NCBI RefSeq assembly: GCF_013694105.1
Contig: NZ_JACEFG010000003.1
Location: forward strand, 248,001 to 312,000
From: Halobacillus locisalis
GTDB taxonomy: Bacteria > Bacillota > Bacilli > Bacillales > Halobacillaceae
Direction of reading: 5' to 3'
DNA length: 64,000 nucleotides
Shown: positions 8,215 to 16,421 of the stretch, piece by piece
Layout: the number at the start of each line of letters is the position of its first letter
Position numbering within the stretch: position 1 is the first letter of the stretch
Notes under the pieces: generated by a model
The model's input: only the letters and a program-made list of their open reading frames with translations
Database searches by the model: none
Told to the model about the DNA's origin: nothing
Translations under genes and position numbers: made by a program

Positions 8215-8349
8215 ATGATTTTTATCATAATCATATTAATTGTGTTCTTATATGACTTCACAAGACTCAGGAAGCAGAACGATACCATAATTGAACAGAA
8301 CGAGAAGGTCATTTCTTTACTAGAAGAAATCAAAAACAAGCAATCATAG
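8215..8349 (+). CDS. tiny membrane protein with coiled tail
   Basis: 44 residues: one N-terminal helix (MIFIIIILIVFLY), then a polar coil (DTIIEQNEKVISLLEEIKN). ACGGGGTG upstream supports the ATG or an in-frame GTG 3 bp earlier. Same architecture as 2438, 46008 and 56712. The stop codon overlaps the edge of the following inverted repeat. Confidence 0.55.
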   Translation: MIFIIIILIVFLYDFTRLRKQNDTIIEQNEKVISLLEEIKNKQS

Positions 8350-8398
8350 GGACGGTTCTCGTGTTTGATAAGAATGATCAAACACGAGAACCGTCCCT
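8348..8398. repeat. GGGACGGTTCTC inverted repeat, copy 2
   Basis: Perfect 21-bp arms (AGGGACGGTTCTCGTGTTTGA and its complement) around a 9-nt loop. No T tract follows, so it is not an obvious terminator. Confidence 0.9.
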
Positions 8399-8491
8399 CG
8401 GTTTACCTCGGTTTAAAAAAACATTGAAAATTATGTTAATTAGCGGTATGATGGCGTAATATTTATTTTTACGAAATTCGAGGTGAATAGG

Positions 8492-9271
8492 ATGCGTCAG
8501 GAACAGGCAGTTGAGAAGTTGGTAGAAAGTTTGAAGCAAGACCCTAGTGTACGAAGCATATTTCTGAAAGGATCAATGGGCAGGAATGAATATGATGAGC
8601 ACTCTGATATCGACTTATATTGCCTGGTCGAAGAAGGAGAAGAGAAGGCATTTCTGTCTCGCCGGTTGGATCATTTGAAATCGTATCGTGACATCATGTT
8701 CTATGATGACATTTTCATTATCGCCCCACAAATCATCGCCATCTATGATGACTGGCTTCATGTGGATCTATTTATGGTTACGGAAGAGACCTTTCAGAAT
8801 AAGGATTACTTCACCGTTCTGTACGACCCGGACAATGTCATGGCTCAATTCCAAACAGCGGATAAGCTTACTCTTTCAAAACAGGAATTCAAGGACCATG
8901 TCATCGATGTAGCCTGGTTTTTGTTTCAATATAAAAAATCGGCAGAACGTGGCAATCCTACCTGGGCACCCGAGATGTTGCGTTATGCAATGAGGAGTTT
9001 ATCGAATGTCCTGCTTTATCGATATGCGAAAGACCGTTCTCAACTTGGATTGAAAGCGATACATACACATTTACCAGAAGAAAAGCAGCAGTACATCCAA
9101 GAAATCTATGAGGACATCACCCCTTCTTCCCACAAAAGGGGTGTGGAGAAAATCATCTCCCTGTTGAAAGTGGAAATCAAGTGGATAGAGGAAATGGTGG
9201 AAGAAGACGAGCAGACGATTCCTTTTCTGAAGGTCATGATGGAAACATTTTCGGCTGAAGAAATCAGTTGA
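8492..9271 (+). CDS. nucleotidyltransferase-domain protein (aminoglycoside adenylyltransferase-like)
   Basis: 259 residues from the ATG at 8492, preceded by CGAGGTGAATAGG; a GTG three codons earlier overlaps that ribosome site. The N-terminus carries the polymerase-beta nucleotidyltransferase motif GSMGRNEYDEHSDIDLYC (residues about 27-44), with GS and two Asp ligands, and a later Asp in HVDLFMV. A helical C-terminal half follows. Such proteins transfer AMP to small molecules such as aminoglycosides, but many environmental copies have unknown substrates. The gene stands just before an acetyltransferase gene on the same strand. Confidence 0.75.
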   Translation: MRQEQAVEKLVESLKQDPSVRSIFLKGSMGRNEYDEHSDIDLYCLVEEGEEKAFLSRRLDHLKSYRDIMFYDDIFIIAPQIIAIYDDWLHVDLFMVTEETFQNKDYFTVLYDPDNVMAQFQTADKLTLSKQEFKDHVIDVAWFLFQYKKSAERGNPTWAPEMLRYAMRSLSNVLLYRYAKDRSQLGLKAIHTHLPEEKQQYIQEIYEDITPSSHKRGVEKIISLLKVEIKWIEEMVEEDEQTIPFLKVMMETFSAEEIS

Positions 9272-9305
9272 ATATATGAGCAGGCATCAAGTGGAGGTGA
9301 AGAGG

Positions 9306-9869
9306 ATGGATTATGAGTACTATTTACAAGGGATGCCGGAATTCGAAACGGAAAGGTTGAAATTAAGAAGACTGGCTATGTCTGATGCAGAAGATGTTTA
9401 TAGCTTTTGCTCCAACCCTAACGTATCAGATCCTATGACTTGGGAGACGAACAATTCCATCGATATGACCAACGATTTCTTGCGAATGGTCACGGAAGGA
9501 TACGAAAAAGGCGAGTCTGGTGAAAGGGCGATTGAATGGAAAGAAACCGGCCAAGTCATTGGAGTGGCAGCGTTTATTGGATGGAGTAACGTCCATCAAT
9601 CAGCTGAATTGGGATACTTTTTATCAGAGGATTATTGGGGACGAGGAATCGTGACAGAAGCACTTCAAGAGCTCATTTACTACGGATTTGACGAACTAGA
9701 CCTCAATAGAATTGATGGTCGATGTGATACGGATAATTTTGGTTCTCAAAAGGTCATGAAAAAGCTGGGTATGACCTATGAAGGAACGCTACGGAAAAAT
9801 GAGTGGATCAAGGGTGAGTTCAGGGATACGCAAGTCTATTCCATTTTAGGAAGCGAATATGGAGTCTAA
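9306..9869 (+). CDS. GNAT-family N-acetyltransferase (RimJ/RimL type)
   Basis: 187 residues. The ATG at 9306 follows GTGGAGGTGAAGAGG and is preferred over a start 30 bp upstream. The RimJ/RimL signature is visible: TERLKLRRLAMSDAEDVY at the N-terminus, then GYFLSEDYWGRGIVTEALQ (acetyl-CoA loop) and NFGSQKVMKKLGMTYEGTLR. It would acetylate an N-terminal or small-molecule amine; substrate unknown. Second acetyltransferase follows directly. Confidence 0.85.
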   Translation: MDYEYYLQGMPEFETERLKLRRLAMSDAEDVYSFCSNPNVSDPMTWETNNSIDMTNDFLRMVTEGYEKGESGERAIEWKETGQVIGVAAFIGWSNVHQSAELGYFLSEDYWGRGIVTEALQELIYYGFDELDLNRIDGRCDTDNFGSQKVMKKLGMTYEGTLRKNEWIKGEFRDTQVYSILGSEYGV

Positions 9870-9900
9870 ATAAAGTTTTGAAACCAAAGGGGGATGTTGA

Positions 9901-10434
9901 ATGTTTACTTATATCATTAACGAAGATACGGAACTACGTTTACTAGAACCAAGGCACGCTGAAGCATTGTTCGAATTGACGGATTCTTCAAGAACAAGTC
10001 TGCGAAAATGGTTGCCTTGGATCGATTATACGAAGACGGTAGAGAATTCAAGGGGCTTTATTGAAGGGACCTTAAAGCAATTCAGCAACAATGACGGCTT
10101 CCAAGCGGGGATTTGGTACAAAGGGGAATTAGCTGGCGTCGTCGGTTTGCATAAAATCGACTGGTCAAACAAATCCACCTCCATAGGGTACTGGCTTGGA
10201 GATGATTTTGTAGGAAAAGGACTGATGACAAAAGCGTGTCAGGCTGTCATCGGCTATTGTATCCATGATCTACAGCTTAAGCGTATCGAAATAAGGGTGG
10301 CCACGGGGAATGAAAAGAGTTTGGCGATTCCACCTAGATTGGGATTCAAGAAGGAAGGGTGTCTGGAGAAGTCTGAATTGCTGTATGGTGAATATGTCGA
10401 TCATTATGTGTTTGGACTGATTAATGAGACATAA
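9901..10434 (+). CDS. GNAT-family N-acetyltransferase, YdaF/RimL-like
   Basis: 177 residues. ELRLLEPRHAEALFEL at the start, the LRKWLPWID stretch typical of ribosomal-protein serine acetyltransferases of the YdaF type, and GYWLGDDFVGKGLMTKACQ as the acetyl-CoA loop. The usual NxxS motif is present as NEKSLAIPPRLGFKKEG. Start supported by AAGGGGGATGTTGA. Likely cytoplasmic; substrate not certain. Confidence 0.85.
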   Translation: MFTYIINEDTELRLLEPRHAEALFELTDSSRTSLRKWLPWIDYTKTVENSRGFIEGTLKQFSNNDGFQAGIWYKGELAGVVGLHKIDWSNKSTSIGYWLGDDFVGKGLMTKACQAVIGYCIHDLQLKRIEIRVATGNEKSLAIPPRLGFKKEGCLEKSELLYGEYVDHYVFGLINET

Positions 10435-10577
10435 GTTTGATCGGTTTTAGTCCTCCCCGAGTTTTCAGTTAGTCTAAAAAGGGGAAAGGAATGTATAGGT
10501 AATTAGTATTGGAGATTATGCTAAGTAGTCACTAGGGTTCGTGATGACGACTTTATTTACTTATGGGAGGTGTTTCC

Positions 10578-10697
10578 GTGGGAGTTGCATTAATGATTGT
10601 GATCTTCTTTGTTTTGATCGGAGTAGTTCGTGTGCTTCTCGGCATCCCTTCTTCCCGCAGTAAATCGGATCGTTATGATGAGAGGGATTACCCATAA
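10578..10697 (+). CDS. tiny membrane protein
   Basis: 39 residues from a GTG preceded by TGGGAGGTG. One hydrophobic helix (ALMIVIFFVLIGVVRVLLG) and a charged tail rich in Ser, Asp and Arg. Followed by a terminator. Confidence 0.5.
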   Translation: MGVALMIVIFFVLIGVVRVLLGIPSSRSKSDRYDERDYP

Positions 10698-10725
10698 TAC
10701 TTTGAGGAATAAATAAATGCAGGTA

Positions 10726-10756
10726 AAAAGCCGGCAGATTATGCTGGCTTTTTTTA
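10726..10756 (+). terminator. rho-independent terminator
   Basis: AAAGCCGGCA and TGCTGGCTTT arms with a 5-nt loop, then a T run. Same stem family as those at 2308, 17829 and 44228. Confidence 0.8.
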
Positions 10757-10861
10757 ATGCATAAAAATGTTTTTGATCTTGCGTATTGAAAAACGCAACA
10801 AACGACGGTATGAGGAACCTTTTCGACTGGAGTTCGTATTTAATACTAGGAGGTGGAGAGG

Positions 10862-11206
10862 TTGCTGAAAAGAATGCAATCGATTTTACTTATTGTCAGT
10901 CTTAACTATCTGCTACTCACAGTGCTTTCCTTAATATTCAACTCAAGAATTTCAATGGAGTTTTTGGGGAATTGGGGGCTTTTAACGGGCCTTGTCATTT
11001 TAATCAGTGCACTGCCACTGCATAAAGTGGTCTACTATGGAGGTAGAGGGATGGCCGGTTCCCAAACCCCGGAAATACCGCCAGATGAACATATTCATGA
11101 GAAGGTTAAGAAGAAAAGCAAGAGGTCGGGGGACTTCAATCGTTTTCAAGATTCGTTGACCATTTCAGGAGTCATTGTTTTAGTCATTTCATTTATGATT
11201 ATATAG
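10862..11206 (+). CDS. small membrane protein, three helices
   Basis: 114 residues from the TTG at 10862, chosen because AGGAGGTG lies 7 bp upstream. Hydrophobic segments at about 6-26, 36-54 and 95-113; the middle loop is Pro/Lys rich (PEIPPDEHIHEKVKKKSKR) and probably cytoplasmic. It resembles the general layout of DUF3899 proteins, but I cannot confirm membership. Confidence 0.6.
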   Translation: MLKRMQSILLIVSLNYLLLTVLSLIFNSRISMEFLGNWGLLTGLVILISALPLHKVVYYGGRGMAGSQTPEIPPDEHIHEKVKKKSKRSGDFNRFQDSLTISGVIVLVISFMII

Positions 11207-11285
11207 GAATCATTCATTTTTCTTAAAAGCTGGAGATGTAACCTCTACCCTTTTCCATCGTCCAATTATTCAAGGGGGTGGAAAT

Positions 11286-12011
11286 GTGAGAGGTTCATTC
11301 ATGAGTATCTTGTTATTCCTTTTTCTAATAGGTTGCAGCAGTCCAGCTGAAGAAAGCTCATCCGTAGATAATCCAAGTAAGCCATATCCACCTCAACAGG
11401 CAACCGAGAATGGGGATGTTGTCGTCAATAATGAGGGAGAGACGGTGAATTACAAACGGTTCGATGCATTTTTAACTAGTGTACTAACAGGGGAAAACGA
11501 TGAAATTCGTGTTACTAAATATACGATCGAAGGTGCTCCGATCTTCTATAATCTCCAATTTAATGGAGAGGATATCCTTTATACTTTTGATAATACAGAA
11601 GATGGATACGCTGGTTCGGGCAGGGGGAAAAGAAAGACACGTTGCTCTGAAATCAATCAAATCAATGTAGGTGAAAGAATAGAATATCGTCTGAGGGTTT
11701 GTGACTCCAATGAAATCGCGTGGACGTTTCATCTTTCTTCAGAAAAAACTTCAGCGGATATGGATGAAGCGGATCCAGATTACAATCAAGTGTTCATTGA
11801 AGCTATGATGGAAAATACGATTGTCATTGCTCCATATGCTACTGACCCAGAGGCCTCGTACCCTACTTATGAGATTCGTATTGATGAAAATACTAGGATC
11901 GAAGGAAGTAAAAATAGTTTTGAAGAATTGAAAGTGAAAGATGATGTGAAAGTTTGGGTTAGGAAAATAGGTGAAAATGATAAAGTGGCTGAGAGGGTAT
12001 GGGTGCAGTAA
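11286..12011 (+). CDS. DUF4362-type lipoprotein with YobA-like C-terminal domain
   Basis: 241 residues from a GTG after AAGGGGGTGGAA. Lipobox LIGC gives a lipidated Cys at about residue 17. Residues about 40-140 match my memory of DUF4362 (NGDVVVNNEGETVNYKRFDAF, then RVTKYTIEGAPI, then LYTFDNTEDG, with two Cys that could pair). Residues about 170-241 look like the small beta-barrel of YobA/DUF3221 proteins (EIRIDENTRIEG, then VKVWVRK). Surface-exposed; role unknown. Confidence 0.75.
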   Translation: MRGSFMSILLFLFLIGCSSPAEESSSVDNPSKPYPPQQATENGDVVVNNEGETVNYKRFDAFLTSVLTGENDEIRVTKYTIEGAPIFYNLQFNGEDILYTFDNTEDGYAGSGRGKRKTRCSEINQINVGERIEYRLRVCDSNEIAWTFHLSSEKTSADMDEADPDYNQVFIEAMMENTIVIAPYATDPEASYPTYEIRIDENTRIEGSKNSFEELKVKDDVKVWVRKIGENDKVAERVWVQ

Positions 12012-12024
12012 ATTCAGGTAATAT

Positions 12025-12076
12025 TTGCTAATGCATGACGTGTCATGTATATTGAGACTAGATGACATGTCATCTA
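12025..12076 (+). promoter_or_regulatory. promoter with two palindromic operators, probable MarR sites
   Basis: A -35 TTGCTA (12025-12030), 17-bp spacer and -10 TATATT (12048-12053). The spacer holds the palindrome ATGACGTGTCAT (12035-12046), and an 18-bp perfect palindrome TAGATGACATGTCATCTA (12059-12076) sits at the expected transcription start. The two share ATGACNTGTCAT. They lie directly before the lactonase-like gene whose operon ends with a MarR regulator, so autorepression is the natural reading. Confidence 0.8.
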
Positions 12077-12099
12077 AAAAGCGGTGAGGAGTGTTTTAC

Positions 12100-12915
12100 A
12101 TGACCACAAAGATTCATATTTGGCATACAGGATCCGTTTACATAGACCAAGCGTTAGCATTTAAAGAAAAAACATGGCACCCGATGCCGTATTCAGGTTG
12201 GCTGAGGAAGAAAGAAAATAAATCATGGTTTCCCGTGTCTGCTTATTTAATCGAGCACCCCAAGGGAACTATACTCATTGATACTGGTTGGCATGAAGAG
12301 ATACGGACAAATTCTAAAAAACACTTAGGATGGTTGCCTAACTCCATGTTCAAGGGAAATCTGCCTACTGGTGAATCTATCAAAGACCGTCTTGAACATA
12401 TGAATCTATCCTCAAAGGAACTGGATTACGTTATTCTTACTCATTTACATGCAGATCATGTCAGTGGTTTAAAACACGTTACCGGAGCTAAAACAATTTT
12501 AACGAGTGAAGTAGAGTGGCAGGCAGCCCAAAGAGGATTAGGATATGTGAGAAGCATGTGGGAAGATGTTCCTGTAAAGACTTTTGAATTCCATGACATC
12601 TCCTTTGGACCATTTGAAAAAGGGTATGACCTGTTCCATGACGGTACTGTATTATTGGTCCATACCCCTGGACACAGTAAGGGGCAAGTATCCGTTCTGA
12701 TTTCAACGGAGGGAGGATGGGTCCTTTTGGCGAGTGATGTGGGCTATGCTGAAAAGTCTTGGATGCAACAAATCCTGCCCGGAGTCACGGTGCATAAAGG
12801 TGATGCGCATAAATCGCTTGCTTGGGTAAAAGATTTTTCAACAAGAGAGGATTGTAGGTATGTATTCGCGAACCATGATCCAGACGTAAGGGAAGGAGTG
12901 ATTGTTGATGAATAA
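12100..12915 (+). CDS. metallo-beta-lactamase-fold hydrolase, N-acyl homoserine lactonase-like
   Basis: 271 residues from the ATG after GTGAGGAG. The zinc motif THLHADHVSG (HxHxDH, about residue 115) is intact, with further ligands in HTPGHSKGQ, LASDVGY and FANHDPD. The layout (YLIEHPKGTILIDTGWH, then the motif) resembles AHL lactonases (AiiA type), which open lactone rings; other small esters are possible substrates. Intracellular, no signal peptide. The MarR gene overlaps its last 8 bp, and palindromic operators precede it, so it is probably induced by the substrate or a related compound. Confidence 0.82.
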   Translation: MTTKIHIWHTGSVYIDQALAFKEKTWHPMPYSGWLRKKENKSWFPVSAYLIEHPKGTILIDTGWHEEIRTNSKKHLGWLPNSMFKGNLPTGESIKDRLEHMNLSSKELDYVILTHLHADHVSGLKHVTGAKTILTSEVEWQAAQRGLGYVRSMWEDVPVKTFEFHDISFGPFEKGYDLFHDGTVLLVHTPGHSKGQVSVLISTEGGWVLLASDVGYAEKSWMQQILPGVTVHKGDAHKSLAWVKDFSTREDCRYVFANHDPDVREGVIVDE

Positions 12916-13375
12916 CAAAAGTAAACATGAGGCCGAAATGCTTAGATACCTCGTACTCGCTGCTCAGAGGCAAGGGAATAGGATGTTGAACGATAAACTG
13001 GCCCATTTAGGACTTACTTCTTCAAAGGCCGAGGTATTAAGGGTGCTGGATTCTTATCAACCATTGTCGGTAAGGGAAATAGGTGAGTTATTGGTATGCG
13101 AGACAGGCAGCCCTTCACGATTAATCAAAAGCATGGTGGAGGCTGGGTTGATTGTACGGATTACAAACCCTTCAGATAGCAGATCCACTTTGCTGAAGTT
13201 GTCTCAAACAGGTAAAGGTAAAACAAAAGAAGTAAAGGAAATTGAGGAACAGCTCTACGCTGATTTTAACAAGGTTCTTACAGAAAAAGAAATCAGTGAT
13301 ACGAACGCTGTTTTATCAAAATTGGTTAGGAGTATGACTGATACTAGTGGCCTTGAGAAGCGGAATTTAATTTAA
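12908..13375 (+). CDS. MarR-family transcriptional regulator
   Basis: 155 residues, normal for MarR. The winged helix is visible at about 30-95: LTSSKAEVLRVLDSYQ, LSVREIGELLVCETGSPSRL and the wing ITNPSDSRSTLLKLSQTGK. The start at 12908 is inside the end of the lactonase-like gene and is supported by AAGGAGTG. It probably binds the two ATGACNTGTCAT palindromes at 12035 and 12062 and is released by a small ligand. Confidence 0.85.
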   Translation: MNNKSKHEAEMLRYLVLAAQRQGNRMLNDKLAHLGLTSSKAEVLRVLDSYQPLSVREIGELLVCETGSPSRLIKSMVEAGLIVRITNPSDSRSTLLKLSQTGKGKTKEVKEIEEQLYADFNKVLTEKEISDTNAVLSKLVRSMTDTSGLEKRNLI

Positions 13376-13603
13376 TCACAGTTTATTTCAAACTGGGGAA
13401 CTCGAAGTCAGTCTATGAATAGTGGCGAAGTTGTAAGCTCATTTTATTCCTTTATGGTACAATGGCCATGAAATGTAAAATTCATACATAAATAAAACAA
13501 ACCAACCGTTAGGATTCATTTAGCTACCCCAAGAAGTTCTAAAACTCCACTAGATTTAAATAAAGATAACGAACGTTAGAAATGAACATTTAAAATCTTC
13601 TAT

Positions 13604-13668
13604 AAGGAGGCTCACGTCCAATGTAGGTATCCCCTTTTTCATCGATTACGAAAACGATCAAAAAGGGG
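13604..13668 (+). promoter_or_regulatory. leader with start-stop mini-ORF and hairpin hiding the ribosome site
   Basis: AAGGAGG (13604-13610) is followed by ATGTAG (13621-13626), a start codon directly followed by a stop. Next, CCCCTTTTT (13631-13639) pairs with AAAAAGGGG (13660-13668), extended by ATCG/CGAT. The right arm contains the only ribosome site of the MFS gene at 13678, so the hairpin would block its translation. This resembles translational attenuation leaders of drug-resistance genes. Elsewhere 13376-13603 holds only the dyad TAACG-AA-CGTTA (13567-13578). Confidence 0.5.
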
Positions 13669-13677
13669 TAGTGAATA

Positions 13678-14886
13678 ATGAAGTCTTCATCCTTTCGGTT
13701 CTTATGGATCGGGCAAGCCATGGCCAACCTTGGCGATGTGTTCTATATCGTAGGCCTGATCTCGATTATGTACGCAGCATCACAGTCAGCATTTTATTTA
13801 GCTTTGCTGCCATTTATCAATACATTTGGGCGGTTTATCAGTGGATATCTATCTCCGCTATTGTTTGAAAAGTATCCATTAAAAACCCTATTATCCAGAT
13901 CACAAATCATTAAAACCCTGTTCTTGCTTGGGTTAGCGACGTTTACCACCATCCAACCTCAGGGTTCCATCGTGATCATCCTGTTCTTTATTTTCACCAT
14001 CGCCTTCCTTGATGGGTGGGCAGCACCTGCTAGTCGTGCCATGCTCCCGAGATTGGTGAATAAGCAGGAAATCGTAAAAGCGAATAGTTTCTTTTCCCTA
14101 GTAAGTCAGGTGGTCCAGTTGGGAGGATGGGCACTCGGCGGAGTCATGGTTGCCTGGATAGGTGGCCAGAACGTCATATGGCTGACCTTCACTCTGTTCA
14201 TCTTATCTTCTGTTTTCATGATGTTGATGCAAGATTCAACAGAGTTCAGTCAATCTATTGAAAAATCCACAAGAGTAGTTTTGAAGGAAGGGTGGAGTAC
14301 GATTTGGAATACGCCCATCTTCCAAAAGATTCATGTGGTAATTTTCATTGAATCCATCGCGAACGTCGTGTGGATTGCGGCGATCATTTATGTGTTTGTT
14401 TCTGAAGTTCTTCAGAAAAGCGAAGCGTGGTGGGGCTATATCAATACAACGTTCTTCATCGGGCTTATTCTCGGTGGTTTGTATTGCGCTAGGTATCCCT
14501 CGTTCATCGAGAGAAACTTGAAAAAGGTGATGATTCTCACGTCAGTCAGTGTGAGCATCGCAACTTTATGGTTTGGGTTCAATCGGATCGCCTCGTTAGC
14601 TTTAGTGTTATCAGTCGTATTCGGTATAGTCGAGCAAATCAAGTCCATAACCATGGAAACGTATCTTCAAACCGAAGCGACGAGCGATGATCTGCCGAAG
14701 ATTTATGGGGCACAAGGGGCGCTTACCGCTTTAACTTTCGGCCTGTCCTCTTTATTGCTGGGAGGAATCGCTGATGTGTTCGGAGTTCAATATGCATTTT
14801 TGTTGGCGGGTACTTTGCTAGCGATCGCTGCTGTGTATTTGATATTTTCTAAGCAACTTTTTCCGGAAACGTATACGAATAATTAG
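13678..14886 (+). CDS. MFS transporter (drug-efflux type)
   Basis: 402 residues with about 12 hydrophobic helices. FRFLWIGQAMANLGDVFY at the start and PLLFEKYPLKTLLSRSQ in the first cytoplasmic loop match MFS exporters of the 12-helix enterobactin/macrolide group; APASRAMLPRLVNKQEIVKA is the typical loop between helices 4 and 5. Such proteins expel drugs or siderophores by proton antiport. The start lies 9 bp after AAAAAGGGG, which is caught in a hairpin (13631-13668). Substrate unknown. Confidence 0.85.
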   Translation: MKSSSFRFLWIGQAMANLGDVFYIVGLISIMYAASQSAFYLALLPFINTFGRFISGYLSPLLFEKYPLKTLLSRSQIIKTLFLLGLATFTTIQPQGSIVIILFFIFTIAFLDGWAAPASRAMLPRLVNKQEIVKANSFFSLVSQVVQLGGWALGGVMVAWIGGQNVIWLTFTLFILSSVFMMLMQDSTEFSQSIEKSTRVVLKEGWSTIWNTPIFQKIHVVIFIESIANVVWIAAIIYVFVSEVLQKSEAWWGYINTTFFIGLILGGLYCARYPSFIERNLKKVMILTSVSVSIATLWFGFNRIASLALVLSVVFGIVEQIKSITMETYLQTEATSDDLPKIYGAQGALTALTFGLSSLLLGGIADVFGVQYAFLLAGTLLAIAAVYLIFSKQLFPETYTNN

Positions 14887-14900
14887 AAATCAAAATAAAG

Positions 14901-14936
14901 GAAAAGGCTGCATTACTCTTTTGTGCGGTCTTTTCC
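14901..14936 (+). terminator. weak terminator-like stem-loop
   Basis: GGAAAAGGCTGCA pairs imperfectly with TGCGGTCTTTTCC across a short loop, just after the MFS stop. Only a weak T-rich tract follows. Confidence 0.4.
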
Positions 14937-14992
14937 GCTTATTTATAGAAAACTATTAAGGAGACTAGTTAACAGAATAGGAGAGTTGTGAG

Positions 14993-15502
14993 ATGAGAAA
15001 AGTAGAAGTGTACGCTTATGATGAGAACTGGCCGTTGAAATTTACGGAAGAAGCTAGCAAGTTGCGTGAGCTCTTTAGATCAGAACTCATCGATATCCAC
15101 CACATCGGGAGCACCTCTGTACCCGAATTAAAAGCTAAACCAATCATCGATATCATGCCTGTTGTGAAAGACATAAGTATTGTAGATACCTATAATGATG
15201 CGATGAAAGGGATTGGTTATGAACCAAAAGGTGAAAATGGAATCCCTGGACGTAGGTACTTTGAAAAAGGAGGCAATGCCCGGTCTCATCATGTACATAT
15301 TTATCAGGGTGGAAGTGATGACATAACAAGGCATCTAGTTTTCAGGGATTATTTGATTGCACACCCGACTGAACGAGATGACTATGGTGAATTAAAAGAA
15401 CGATTGGCCCGTCAATTTCCTTATGATATCGAATCATACATAAACGCTAAGAACCATCTTGTTGATGAAATTCAACAAAAAGCATTGGAATGGAATAAGT
15501 AA
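14993..15502 (+). CDS. GrpB family protein (UPF0157, nucleotidyltransferase fold)
   Basis: 169 residues, the usual size. The GrpB motif IDIHHIGSTSVPELKAKPII is followed by DIMPVV, with HHVHIYQ and HLVFRDYLIAHPTERDDY further on, all characteristic. GrpB proteins have a minimal nucleotidyltransferase fold with unknown in vivo role; some relatives are fused to dephospho-CoA kinase. Start supported by GGAGAGTTGTGAG. Confidence 0.88.
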   Translation: MRKVEVYAYDENWPLKFTEEASKLRELFRSELIDIHHIGSTSVPELKAKPIIDIMPVVKDISIVDTYNDAMKGIGYEPKGENGIPGRRYFEKGGNARSHHVHIYQGGSDDITRHLVFRDYLIAHPTERDDYGELKERLARQFPYDIESYINAKNHLVDEIQQKALEWNK

Positions 15503-15503
15503 A

Positions 15504-15623
15504 ATAAAAGACAAAGCTGAAGTAGAGGAATTGTTTACTACACCATTTGGAAGTAGAATATTCACAATCCTTGATATTGATGGGAATGCACTGGGGTTTG
15601 TACAAGATGACCTTTCAGGCTAA
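15504..15623 (+). pseudogene. C-terminal remnant of a glyoxalase/VOC-fold protein
   Basis: A frame with no start reads KIKDKAEVEELFTTPFGS, then RIFTILDIDGNALGFVQD. The stretch DIDGNALGFVQ is the hallmark end of VOC (glyoxalase/bleomycin-resistance) domains. Nothing of the first two thirds of the domain is present, and the fragment begins inside the stop of the GrpB gene, so it is a deletion relic. Confidence 0.6.
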
Positions 15624-15653
15624 GAACTTCCACATGAACTCCTTAGAAATGAG

Positions 15654-16421
15654 GTGGCCCTCATAAAACCAAGCGAAAAGATCTTAAACACATGGAGGAA
15701 ATTCAACGATTTTCCATTAGAAACTCTAAGTAAAGTATGGATGCATTCCATAGATCAAGGTGGCGTGCAAAGGGGCGTTTCTTTAATGAAAGAACATCGC
15801 CGTAAATATGGCCTTTCAGGGAATTGCTTTGATTTAGCAATTTGGCTGCTTGATGAGTTTAGGAAAGATGGAATTGAAGCTTATCCCATAGGTCATGATC
15901 TGAACACAGAAGATGCACATGTTGCCGTGGTGGCAAAGGATGAATTAGGGGATCGCTACCTATGTGATTTGGGTGATCAATGGATTATGCCGATACTCAT
16001 AGATGAGAACAATAAGGATTTCACGGTTGAAAGACAAAGTGGGTTCTTCCCAGCAGCGGATGTTCAGGTTCAACCTAGTGGTAAGTACGTAGAAATACTT
16101 TATCACAGACCGAATGGAAAAGTCTCCAAACAACTATATGATATAACTCCTATCCAGGCAGAAACCTTCTATCGTGCTGCGCACAAGTCTCAAAGTTTAA
16201 TAAGGGAAACGCCGTTGGTCGAATGCCGGATTCCTTATAAAAATGAAGTCGCCCATTGGGAATTTGATGATTGGGAGATTACGTTAAGTACGACAGACGG
16301 TTTATATAAACATTCTTGTGAGGATTATGTGGAGGTTATCCATCGTGTGCTCGGTTTTGATCGAGAACTTTTGGAAGCAATTCTATTAAACAAAGGGAGG
16401 AGGGATGGAAATGAAGATTGA
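15654..16421 (+). CDS. papain-fold (arylamine N-acetyltransferase/transglutaminase-like) protein
   Basis: 255 residues from a GTG; no strong ribosome site, so the start is uncertain. A Cys-His-Asp arrangement is visible: SGNCFDLAIWLL (about residue 57), DAHVAVVA (about 88) and LCDLGDQW (about 102), the order found in arylamine N-acetyltransferases and transglutaminase-like enzymes. The C-terminal part is not recognised. It overlaps the next gene by 11 bp, so it is co-translated with an APH-type kinase. Confidence 0.6.
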   Translation: MALIKPSEKILNTWRKFNDFPLETLSKVWMHSIDQGGVQRGVSLMKEHRRKYGLSGNCFDLAIWLLDEFRKDGIEAYPIGHDLNTEDAHVAVVAKDELGDRYLCDLGDQWIMPILIDENNKDFTVERQSGFFPAADVQVQPSGKYVEILYHRPNGKVSKQLYDITPIQAETFYRAAHKSQSLIRETPLVECRIPYKNEVAHWEFDDWEITLSTTDGLYKHSCEDYVEVIHRVLGFDRELLEAILLNKGRRDGNED

